From a virus, in IMG/VR virus record IMGVR_UViG_3300025132_000270, positions 1-25,123 of that record: DNA of 25,123 nt. The stretch is one strand, 5' to 3'. The stretch's first letter is position 1; each line of letters opens with the position of its first letter. The translations under genes and the position numbers were made by a program. Shown piece after piece: positions 1-5,013 of this stretch. The notes under the pieces are model-generated. The model made no database searches, was not told the origin of the DNA, and was given only the letters and a program-made list of their open reading frames with translations.

Positions 1-203
1 ATATTTCGGTTTTCAATAGCTGTTTCTATTTCGTGTTGCATATCTTCAAAAGCTTGTTCGTGTTCCTCTAATATATTAACATGAGCCATATTTGAACAGA
101 TATTTAAATGACCTTTGGCAATTAAATTATCATTATGAAAGACATTAATTCCTTTGCTTTCGCTGTCAATTTGATTTGTAAAAAATACTTTTAAATTTTC
201 CAT
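1..203 (-). CDS. Hypothetical protein, N-terminal part (C-terminus outside window)
   Basis: Reading the minus strand from the ATG at 203-201 gives an open frame of 67 codons that runs off the left edge. The protein begins MENLKVFFTNQIDSESKG and continues acidic and helical, with many Glu and several His. I do not recognise a family. It lies downstream of another minus-strand gene (275-619), separated by 71 bases that carry two small hairpins, so the two are probably co-transcribed. The leader before the ATG is A/T-rich (AATTAAATAAAATT), as for other genes here. The gene belongs to the minus-strand arm of the phage genome, opposite to the structural genes; such arms usually hold early genes, which is inference here. 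Confidence 0.7.
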   Translation of the reverse strand, partial: MENLKVFFTNQIDSESKGINVFHNDNLIAKGHLNICSNMAHVNILEEHEQAFEDMQHEIETAIENRN

Positions 204-229
204 AATTTTATTTATTTAATTAATACTAC

Positions 230-279
230 TCCCCCAGAGGGGACGCTCTAAGCCTAAAGCCTTTTTAAAGTCGCTTAGA
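230..279 (-). other. Two adjacent hairpins between two minus-strand genes
   Basis: The inverted repeat TCTAAGC (247-253) / GCTTAGA (273-279) spans the stop codon of the upstream gene. A second hairpin, TCCCC (230-234) / GGGGA (239-243) with a 4-base loop, follows in the minus-strand transcript and ends about 26 bases before the ATG of the 1-203 gene. The G/C-rich stem stands out in an A/T-rich spacer. There is no long U-run after it, so it is not a clear terminator. An mRNA processing or stability element is possible but unproven. Confidence 0.4.
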
Positions 280-619
280 CGACTGAATTAATTTCTTCGC
301 TGTATTCCTCAATTACTCCGTTGTATATTATTTCGTAAGCCATTACGTTGTAATTATCGAATTTTTCCCCTGTCATTTCGCTGACAGATTCAAACGGGCA
401 ATAGTCAAATGCTTCAGCAATTTTTTGAGCTTGATAGTTATATATTACTTCTTCCAGACCGTCAATTATTTCGTGTATATGATCGTAAACATCTCCCTCA
501 TAATTATCTTTTGAAAATCCGTAATCATCAACTAAACTGTCATAAACTGAGGGAATTACAACCTCTTTAACATATTTTTTTGTAAGTGTCTTATTTTCGT
601 AATCTTTAAATGTTGGCAT
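275..619 (-). CDS. Hypothetical acidic protein, 114 aa
   Basis: Starts at the ATG at 619-617 (MPTFKDYENKTLTKKYVKEV) after an A/T-rich leader and ends with TAA at 277-275. The protein is strongly acidic and rich in Tyr, Glu and Asp (for example DDYGFSKDNYEGDVYDHIHE). No signal peptide, membrane segment or catalytic motif is visible. I do not recognise the family. It is the first visible gene of the minus-strand arm and is followed by the 1-203 gene in the same direction. No clear TAnnTTTG promoter was found upstream on the minus strand. Small acidic proteins are common among early phage genes that bind host factors, but nothing here proves that role. Confidence 0.75.
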   Translation of the reverse strand: MPTFKDYENKTLTKKYVKEVVIPSVYDSLVDDYGFSKDNYEGDVYDHIHEIIDGLEEVIYNYQAQKIAEAFDYCPFESVSEMTGEKFDNYNVMAYEIIYNGVIEEYSEEINSVV

Positions 620-828
620 AATTATATGTTTAAATTAATAATGTACAATATATGAATAAATTTTGACTAAACTACTATAAAATCGTAAATAAATGTATTT
701 ATTTTTTAATTATTTTAATTGCTCGGTTGATCTTTCGTTAATTCTCTTTTGTTTATTGGTGTTAAAAATGCTCATTTTCTGCCTTTCAATCTAGAATAAA
801 AAAAACTAGGGCGAGGGATTAAGGGAAT

Positions 829-845
829 GTTAAGAGCGTCTTAAC
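829..845. repeat. Perfect palindrome GTTAAGA-GCG-TCTTAAC
   Basis: Seven-base arms GTTAAGA (829-835) and TCTTAAC (839-845) are separated by GCG. Twenty-three bases further on lies a related palindrome (868-885) sharing the TTAAC core. There is no U-run after the arms, so a protein-binding operator is more likely than a terminator. Confidence 0.5.
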
Positions 846-867
846 TTCCGATAAATGAAAAAGGAAT

Positions 868-885
868 TTAACCAAGGGTTAACCG
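868..885. repeat. Palindrome TTAACC-AAG-GGTTAA followed by CC
   Basis: Arms TTAACC (868-873) and GGTTAA (877-882) are separated by AAG. The right arm continues into GGTTAACC (877-884), which is itself palindromic. Three closely spaced half-sites of one word suggest cooperative binding of a dimeric regulator. Function is inferred only from symmetry and the gene-free position. Confidence 0.45.
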
Positions 886-1049
886 TTGGGCGATAGGGGC
901 TATCAATAACCACCAAAAAAAACGCCAAAAAATCGGAGCCAACGAAAACAAAACGATCCGAGCCAAAAAAAAAATTTTCGTTTTTCTTTTGAGCCGTGTC
1001 TACCTGTGATAGTATATTATCTCCCACCCCGGTGTATCTAAAAAATTTG

Positions 1050-1057
1050 TATCTTTG
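1050..1057 (+). promoter_or_regulatory. Promoter -7 box TATCTTTG
   Basis: Exact match to the Bacteroidetes -7 consensus TAnnTTTG, 16 bases before the ATG at 1074, giving a very short leader. No TTG-type -33 element is evident at the usual distance. Confidence 0.65.
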
Positions 1058-1073
1058 AGCAAACACGTGTATT

Positions 1074-1295
1074 ATGAAAAAAATAAATAGAGACAACAAG
1101 ATCAGCGATTTCGTTGACGGGTTGTATGTAAAGAACGGCAGGTTAATCAACGGCCGTGAACCAGGAATGACTGGTATTCAGAGCGCTGCCAACATGAAAA
1201 GGATTATTGATGAGGACAGAAAGATAAAAATGATAGCAGATGGTATAGAGCGAGCTGAGTTTAACAAAGAAATGAGAAAAGATATATTTGGATGA
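1074..1295 (+). CDS. Hypothetical basic protein, 73 aa
   Basis: Begins MKKINRDNKISDFVDGLYVK at the ATG just after the promoter box. It is charged and mostly helical in appearance, with no membrane segment or known motif (central NGRLINGREPGMTGIQSAAN). I do not recognise it. Its own promoter upstream and a strong terminator immediately downstream make it a one-gene transcription unit at the head of the plus-strand arm, a position typical for a small early regulator. That role is inference. Confidence 0.75.
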   Translation: MKKINRDNKISDFVDGLYVKNGRLINGREPGMTGIQSAANMKRIIDEDRKIKMIADGIERAEFNKEMRKDIFG

Positions 1296-1321
1296 TTTGT
1301 TGGTTATTATCTAGGTTAATT

Positions 1322-1350
1322 AAAGCTACTTTCGGGTAGCTTTTTTTATT
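1322..1350 (+). terminator. Rho-independent terminator
   Basis: Perfect 8-bp stem AAAGCTAC (1322-1329) / GTAGCTTT (1336-1343) with a 6-base loop TTTCGG, followed directly by a T-rich tail (TTTTATT). It ends the 1074-1295 transcript 26 bases after its stop codon. Confidence 0.85.
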
Positions 1351-1352
1351 TT

Positions 1353-1363
1353 AAAAATGAGCA
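1353..1363 (+). repeat. AAAATGAGCA motif, copy 2
   Basis: AAAAATGAGCA at 1353-1363 recurs exactly at 1641-1651 next to the groEL promoter. The 10-base core AAAATGAGCA recurs on the minus strand at 769-778. All three copies are in intergenic DNA around the first plus-strand units, which suggests a shared operator half-site. Confidence 0.45.
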
Positions 1364-1371
1364 CCAATCGA

Positions 1372-1574
1372 TGTTGATTTTTAAAAAAGGTGTTGATTTT
1401 TACCCATGAGTTTAGAATTTTTCATCATCGGTTTACTTTTGGTCCTCTACATCATGTACGAGCAATCTTCTAACGACTAAAAAATTAACATTACCAACAC
1501 CTAAAATGCTTGTTTCGATGTTAATAATTAATATCTAACTAATTGATTATCAACACTGATGTTGAAAATGTTGA
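1372..1574. repeat. Cluster of TGTTGA boxes
   Basis: TGTTGA occurs at 1372, 1391, 1560 and 1569 on the plus strand and at 1550-1555 on the minus strand, with a variant TGTTAA at 1519. The first two lie in 12-base direct repeats TGTTGATTTTTA whose starts are 19 bases apart. The block 1550-1574 has one inverted and two direct copies. An A/T-only-looking tract follows (about 1585-1630). The arrangement resembles iterons or an operator array. Confidence 0.5.
1406..1480 (+). CDS. Possible 24-aa single-pass membrane peptide
   Basis: ATG at 1406 opens a frame for MSLEFFIIGLLLVLYIMYEQ plus four residues, ending with TAA at 1478-1480. Residues 4-18 form a hydrophobic helix long enough to cross a membrane, with an acidic start and a polar tail. 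No promoter box or leader motif is visible directly upstream, and the TGTTGA repeat lies just before the ATG, so this may be a chance frame. It is reported because other 24-aa-class membrane peptides occur in this genome (16061-16135). Confidence 0.3.
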   Translation: MSLEFFIIGLLLVLYIMYEQSSND

Positions 1575-1674
1575 TTTTAATTTCAATTTGAAAAATAAAT
1601 TTAAGTAAAAATAAAAAAATATATAAGTAAAGTAGAGACCAAAAATGAGCATCGCCCATTTTAAAAAAAATTAT
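1481..1674. other. Intergenic control DNA upstream of groEL
   Basis: This stretch has no supportable gene. It contains ATTAACAT (1484-1491) facing ATGTTAAT (1518-1525), part of the TGTTGA cluster, a very A/T-rich tract around 1585-1635, and the imperfect palindrome at 1642-1662 next to the groEL promoter. Confidence 0.5.
1642..1662. promoter_or_regulatory. Operator-like imperfect palindrome at the groEL promoter
   Basis: Left arm AAAATGAGC (1642-1650) and right arm GCCCATTTT (1654-1662) are inverted repeats with one mismatch around ATC. It ends 12 bases before the groEL -7 box, where RNA polymerase contacts the upstream promoter. The left arm is shared with sites at 1354 and (minus strand) 769. 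A repressor or activator site is the natural reading. Confidence 0.5.
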
Positions 1675-1682
1675 TACCTTTG
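1675..1682 (+). promoter_or_regulatory. Promoter -7 box TACCTTTG of the chaperonin operon
   Basis: Matches TAnnTTTG, 30 bases before the groEL ATG. The leader between them holds the repeated words TTTAATC and TAATTTAATC that recur before other promoter-proximal genes in this window. Confidence 0.6.
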
Positions 1683-1712
1683 GTTTTAAATAAAATTTAA
1701 TCTAATTTAATC

Positions 1713-3290
1713 ATGACTGAATCGGGAGGATATTCACCAAAGGATTTGCATTTTGGCAAAGACGGACAATCAAAACTTATATCGGGAATAACTAAACTGT
1801 CTGACGCAGTGTCAAGCACGCTTGGTCCTATGGGCAACACAGTGCTGATTGAATCGCCGCAGCATACCCACGGCATAACAGTAACCAAAGACGGAGTGAC
1901 TGTAGCTAAATCAATACAACTGCTTGACCCGGTTGAGAACCTAGCGGTAAAGATAATGAAAGAGGCGGCTGACCGAACGGCTGCTGAGGCAGGTGACGGG
2001 ACCACAACGGCGATCGTAATCACTCAGGGTATAGTAAGAGCAGGCCTTGAGAAAATAAAACCCCAGGATAATAAAACTCAGATACTGCGTGACATTGTAA
2101 AGGCCAGTGAGGGTGTGATAAAAAAACTAGCCAAACAAGCACAGCCTGTAAGTGAGAAAAAATTAATGGACGTGGCAACAATCTCAGCGAACAATGACCC
2201 TGAGGTAGGAGGGATAATTGCAGATACCTACAAAGCGGTAGGTGAGCATGGGATCGTTACAGTGGAGAAGAGTCAAACCTCAGACACTACCTTTGAGACC
2301 ACCCATGGGATAAAAATAGATCGAGGGTACTCCTCACACCTGTTTGTAAACAATCACAAAAAAGATGAGTGTATACTTGAAAATGTGCACATCCTGGTAT
2401 GTGATGGGGATGTGAATAACATTCTCTCTATAGAGAAAGTACTCAAACCCATCATTGCCGATAATAAGAAATTATTAATAGTAGCGCCTTGTTCACAAAA
2501 CGTTATCAACACTTTAGCTGCTAACGTGATGAAAAATAACTTGAAGCTTTGTACCATCTCACCTCCCAACTTTGGGTACAAGCAACATGAGCTGATGAAT
2601 GACATAGCACTCTCAGTTGGCGCTACTTATTTTTCTGAGAAAACAGGGGATGACCTAAGCATGATAAACTTTTCAGATCTGGGGAAAGCAAAAAAAGTAA
2701 TTGTTGGCGCAGACCAAACAATAATTTTAAAAGATGATGACCATGTAGACCAAAGCCAGATAGACAAAAGAGTCGATGAGCTATGGGAGGCCCATAAAGG
2801 GACAACGAAAAAAATAGATAAAGAGTTTATAGCATCCCGCATCGCTTCTCTCACCGGAGGTGTGGGTGTAATTCGAGTAGGTGGGGCAACTGACCTAGAA
2901 CAAAAAGAACTGATAGACAGAGTAGATGACGCTGTGTGCGCCGTACGCTCAGCTCTTGTGGAGGGGATCCTTCCTGGAGGCGGAGTAGCGCTATACCAGA
3001 TAGGGATTGAAATGATGAAATCGCAAAAAATCGCTGACGCGATTTTAGGGGAGGCAATTATTCAGCCGTTAAAACAGATATTCTGTAATGCAGGATTGCC
3101 TTATGGCAAAGATGATGTGACCATCGGTACTAACGTAAAAACGGGAGAGACCGGTGACATGATCAAAATGGGGATCATAGACCCCATGAAAGTAACTAAG
3201 ACCGCGCTTCAAAACGCTGTCTCCGTTGCAAACACTATTTTATCAACCAACGCCATAGTGACTATGGCCCGAACTTATGAAACAAAATGA
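1713..3290 (+). CDS. groEL: Phage-encoded GroEL-type chaperonin, 525 aa
   Basis: Group I chaperonin that folds proteins in a double-ring ATP-driven cage, acting in the cytoplasm with GroES. Conserved nucleotide-site motifs are present: LGPMGN (37-42, with Met for the usual Lys), KDGVTV (59-64), GDGTTTA (94-100), RVDDA (403-407, holding the equivalent of the catalytic Asp398 of E. coli GroEL), PGGGVAL (421-427) and GIIDP (487-491, Asp495 equivalent). The apical domain is recognisable around 190-370. At 525 aa it is shorter than the ~545-aa bacterial proteins and lacks the C-terminal Gly-Gly-Met tail. It is the first gene of a three-gene operon and its TGA overlaps the next ATG (ATGA). Sampled lines are richer in G+C than the terminase gene. 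The likely job is folding capsid or fibre proteins; the identity is firm, the client inferred. Confidence 0.96.
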   Translation: MTESGGYSPKDLHFGKDGQSKLISGITKLSDAVSSTLGPMGNTVLIESPQHTHGITVTKDGVTVAKSIQLLDPVENLAVKIMKEAADRTAAEAGDGTTTAIVITQGIVRAGLEKIKPQDNKTQILRDIVKASEGVIKKLAKQAQPVSEKKLMDVATISANNDPEVGGIIADTYKAVGEHGIVTVEKSQTSDTTFETTHGIKIDRGYSSHLFVNNHKKDECILENVHILVCDGDVNNILSIEKVLKPIIADNKKLLIVAPCSQNVINTLAANVMKNNLKLCTISPPNFGYKQHELMNDIALSVGATYFSEKTGDDLSMINFSDLGKAKKVIVGADQTIILKDDDHVDQSQIDKRVDELWEAHKGTTKKIDKEFIASRIASLTGGVGVIRVGGATDLEQKELIDRVDDAVCAVRSALVEGILPGGGVALYQIGIEMMKSQKIADAILGEAIIQPLKQIFCNAGLPYGKDDVTIGTNVKTGETGDMIKMGIIDPMKVTKTALQNAVSVANTILSTNAIVTMARTYETK

Positions 3291-3514
3291 AAACACTAAT
3301 TATTTTACTGCTATTTAATTTGACGATCGAGAAAACTTTCTGCGACGGATGGGACGATGGATACTGCCAGGGATGGGAGTTTGTCAAAGGACCTGAGTTT
3401 AGTATATGCCCTTTGCCTCCACTGTGCCCCCTGCCTGAGATTTATCAGGAAGAGTACAAAGACGGATATCACCGAGGATTTTTAAAAGGACGTAAAGACG
3501 CCAAAGAAAATTGA
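3287..3514 (+). CDS. Small exported Cys-containing protein between groEL and groES
   Basis: 75 aa. The start MKTLIILLLFNLTIEKTFC looks like a signal peptide or short membrane anchor. Behind it are two related motifs, DDGYCQGW (23-30) and KDGYHRGFLKG (58-68), flanking a Pro/Cys segment (CPLPPLCPLPE, 41-51). Cys 19, 27, 41 and 47 could form disulfides if the protein leaves the cytoplasm. There is no convincing lipobox. It overlaps groEL by four bases (ATGA) and groES by four (TTGA), so it is translationally tied to both. I do not know its function. Its fixed place between two cytoplasmic chaperonin genes is odd for an exported protein. The coding call is strong; localisation is inferred. Confidence 0.75.
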   Translation: MKTLIILLLFNLTIEKTFCDGWDDGYCQGWEFVKGPEFSICPLPPLCPLPEIYQEEYKDGYHRGFLKGRKDAKEN

Positions 3515-3768
3515 AACCCATAGGCAAAAATATTCTGATAACAACTATCGAGGAGGAACTAAAAACCTCCTCCGGGTTGTTGCTCTCTTCTGAGGACGCT
3601 AGTCAGCTAAGGTATAAGAAAGGGAGAATTGTAGAGGTAGGGACCCAGGTAAAAGAAATTAAAAAAGACAGCGAGATATACTACGACAAAAGAGCAGGGT
3701 ATACCATGCTAATAAACGATACGCCTTATACTGTTATTCAAGAGACTGACGTTGTTGTTGTCTTATAG
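3511..3768 (+). CDS. groES: GroES-like co-chaperonin, 85 aa, TTG start
   Basis: Cap protein for the GroEL ring. The N-terminus KPIGKNILITTIEEE matches the first strand of Cpn10 proteins. Residues 15-32 (with GLLL at 22-25 in place of the usual Ile-Val-Leu) are the mobile loop that docks on GroEL, RYKKGRIVEVG (34-44) follows as the core barrel, and the end TPYTVIQETDVVVVL matches the last Cpn10 strands. It is shorter than the ~95-aa bacterial protein. There is no in-frame ATG near the N-terminus. The start is TTG at 3511-3513, overlapping the TGA of the preceding gene, which implies coupled translation. Its 3' end overlaps the convergent minus-strand gene by 35 bases. Confidence 0.88.
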   Translation: MKPIGKNILITTIEEELKTSSGLLLSSEDASQLRYKKGRIVEVGTQVKEIKKDSEIYYDKRAGYTMLINDTPYTVIQETDVVVVL

Positions 3769-4183
3769 CATCGTTTCGCCGAATGGTAGCATCGCGATAA
3801 AGCTTGAAGGTGTAAGGTATTTTAGTCTTTTTGAAAAAAGGGTTGTTGTCTTTGTGCTCGGGCATAAGCCCACCGTTTAAAATATCATAGACCCAACCAA
3901 CCATTCTAGTAGCTTTGTATGTAAGACCATAGATGGCTTTTCTTGTGTTGAGCTTAGGTTTATAGTTTTCTATCCACCCGTCTTTAATCATTCCATGGAA
4001 GCGAGCGCTGTCCCACTGGAAAAGTTTTTGGTATTCTGTAAATTTTTCTAAAGAAAAGTATTCTTCGCTATATAAAAAAAATAAAAAATCTAATTGCTCA
4101 GTACCTATTCCATATTTCTCTTTTACTAGTTTTCTTACTATTCTCCAATACTTCATGTAGTCGTTAGGTCGCTTAGATTTCAT
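3734..4183 (-). CDS. Putative winged-helix DNA-binding protein, 149 aa
   Basis: Minus-strand gene from the ATG at 4183-4181. Helical N-terminus (YMKYWRIVRKLVKEKYGIG), then a stretch that reads like a winged helix-turn-helix: EKFTEYQKLFQWDSARFHGM as candidate recognition region, DGWIENYKP as turn and wing, and YGLTYKATRMVGWVYDILNG as the closing helix. The tail is basic and Gln/Arg-rich (RRNDAIRQQQRQSLE). This layout is like MarR-type regulators, but I cannot name the family. It lies alone on the minus strand between two plus-strand operons, shares a promoter region with the late operon, and is therefore a candidate regulator of late genes or of itself. The coding call is firm; DNA binding is inferred. 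Confidence 0.8.
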   Translation of the reverse strand: MKSKRPNDYMKYWRIVRKLVKEKYGIGTEQLDFLFFLYSEEYFSLEKFTEYQKLFQWDSARFHGMIKDGWIENYKPKLNTRKAIYGLTYKATRMVGWVYDILNGGLMPEHKDNNPFFKKTKIPYTFKLYRDATIRRNDAIRQQQRQSLE

Positions 4184-4197
4184 TTGATTAAATTTTA

Positions 4198-4205
4198 TAA
4201 CTTTG
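4198..4205 (+). promoter_or_regulatory. Promoter -7 box TAACTTTG for the late operon
   Basis: Matches TAnnTTTG, 19 bases before the ATG at 4225. Only three bases separate it from the opposing minus-strand box; the two halves CTTTG (4201-4205) and CAAAG (4209-4213) form an inverted repeat. Confidence 0.6.
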
Positions 4206-4208
4206 TAT

Positions 4209-4216
4209 CAAAGATA
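4209..4216 (-). promoter_or_regulatory. Promoter -7 box TATCTTTG for the minus-strand regulator
   Basis: Reverse complement of CAAAGATA. It lies 25 bases upstream of the minus-strand ATG (4183) and faces the plus-strand box 4198-4205. The leader up to the ATG contains AAAATTTAATCAA, like other leaders in the window. Confidence 0.6.
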
Positions 4217-4224
4217 AACAAGTT

Positions 4225-4569
4225 ATGGCAAATGATAAAAAAGAGGTAAGACATTATGCAGGAGCGTTAGGAATATTTATGCTAATTGTGCTCCTATTAC
4301 TGTTCTTAAGCTTTATTGAAATACCTCCAGTTAACAAAGATTTATTTGTAGCTATTGTAGGAACTTTGGTTTCTTCGCTAGGCATGGTGGTATATACGAT
4401 CATTGGTCAGCAACCAGATGAGGTAAATAAACTTCAAAAGAAAAACGAATCGCTTTCATCCATTAACAATCAGATGGAAACACGTAATGATCAATTAGAA
4501 CAAATGATAATTGACATGCAAAAAGAAATGATTGAAAAATTAACAGAACTTAAATCAATTAAAAAATAA
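4225..4569 (+). CDS. Two-helix membrane protein with coiled-coil tail, 114 aa
   Basis: Two hydrophobic segments (about 14-32 and 41-62) joined by a short loop (EIPPVNKD), then a polar coiled coil to the C-terminus (about 66-112, with NKLQKKNESLSSINNQMETR). The topology fits an inner-membrane protein with both ends in the cytoplasm. Holin-like proteins and membrane-anchored structural accessories both look like this. It lies far from the endolysin (15603), so a holin role is uncertain. It is first in the long late operon, directly behind the divergent promoter. Short gap to the next gene. Confidence 0.75.
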   Translation: MANDKKEVRHYAGALGIFMLIVLLLLFLSFIEIPPVNKDLFVAIVGTLVSSLGMVVYTIIGQQPDEVNKLQKKNESLSSINNQMETRNDQLEQMIIDMQKEMIEKLTELKSIKK

Positions 4570-4573
4570 CATT

Positions 4574-4693
4574 ATGGCTAAAGCTAAAAAAACTGCAGAG
4601 AAAAAATCTGCACCTAAAAAAGAAAAAAAAGTAGAAGCTCCAAAAACTAAAAGAATTTGGAACGGAGAAAGCTACGATATTGTTAACATTTAA
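4574..4693 (+). CDS. Very small Lys/Ala-rich protein, 39 aa
   Basis: ATG four bases after the previous stop. The first 26 residues are a Lys/Ala/Pro/Glu-rich, probably disordered tail (MAKAKKTAEKKSAPKKEKK), followed by a short folded-looking end TKRIWNGESYDIVNI. The N-terminal half resembles histone-like nucleic-acid-binding tails in composition. It belongs to the island of tiny basic genes and is probably translated with its neighbours. Confidence 0.65.
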   Translation: MAKAKKTAEKKSAPKKEKKVEAPKTKRIWNGESYDIVNI

Positions 4694-4702
4694 AATTAAA
4701 TT

Positions 4703-4858
4703 ATGCCTACAGTAAAATTACCTAATGGAACTAAAAAAACTTTTCCTTACAACGCAGTTGGAAAAGCACAAGCCCATGCGTTTATGAAAATGTCTAAAGG
4801 GAAAATAAAAAATAATCCAGGCTATGGCATGGAGAAAAAAACAAAGTCAGGGTATTAA
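4703..4858 (+). CDS. Small basic protein, 51 aa
   Basis: Begins MPTVKLPNGTKKTFPYNAVG and ends NPGYGMEKKTKSGY. No membrane segment. The first strand-like part (VKLPNGTKKTFPY) followed by a helix (AVGKAQAHAFMKMSKG) suggests a minimal folded unit. Its TAA overlaps the next ATG (TAATG), indicating coupled translation. The family is one of the tiny basic proteins often seen near structural genes of marine phages. Function unknown. Confidence 0.7.
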   Translation: MPTVKLPNGTKKTFPYNAVGKAQAHAFMKMSKGKIKNNPGYGMEKKTKSGY

Positions 4859-5013
4859 TGGCAGGACGAACTAAAAAAAAAGGAAACAAAATTTGCTCAG
4901 CTGGTATAGCATGGGCGAAACGTACTTTCGATAAGTACCCTTCGGCTTACGCTAATATGGCTGCAAGTAAATATTGTAAAGATCCTAATTACGCTAAAAA
5001 AAGTAAAAGATGA
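4858..5013 (+). CDS. Small basic Cys-containing protein, 51 aa
   Basis: Begins MAGRTKKKGNKICSAGIAWA and ends YCKDPNYAKKSKR. Two Cys (13 and 40), many Lys and aromatic residues (KRTFDKYPSAYANMAASKYC). The start overlaps the previous stop (TAATG) and its TGA overlaps the next ATG (ATGA). The basic charge suits nucleic-acid or capsid-interior binding, which is inference. Not recognised beyond membership of this island. Confidence 0.72.
   Translation: MAGRTKKKGNKICSAGIAWAKRTFDKYPSAYANMAASKYCKDPNYAKKSKR

Larger units (their letters stand above)
620..1049. other. Non-coding control region at the strand switch
   Basis: About 430 bases without a supportable gene, between the minus-strand arm and the first plus-strand gene. 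It holds an AAAATG/CATTTT palindrome (765-778), a perfect 7-bp inverted repeat (829-845), a TTAACC/GGTTAA palindrome (868-885), and an A+C-rich stretch at about 903-976 with A-runs and the repeated words GGAGCCAA and CGAGCCAA. The far end leads into the promoter at 1050. The content suggests regulatory protein binding or a replication start. That is inference; no initiator gene is visible nearby. Confidence 0.5.

Noticed and set aside
830-1150. Minus-strand open frame of 106 codons rich in Phe and Leu
   Set aside because: It runs through the palindromes and the promoter box of the 1074 gene and overlaps that gene's start. The Phe-rich composition is what an A-rich control region gives when read backwards, and no start context is seen.
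1697-2023. Minus-strand frame inside groEL (Ser/Val-rich, 108 codons)
   Set aside because: Entirely covered by the well-conserved groEL frame. Such antisense frames follow from codon bias.
3768-3830. tRNA-like looking stretch (GCCGAATGGTAGCATCGCGA)
   Set aside because: No cloverleaf with acceptor stem, anticodon arm and T-loop could be formed; the stretch lies within the minus-strand protein gene.
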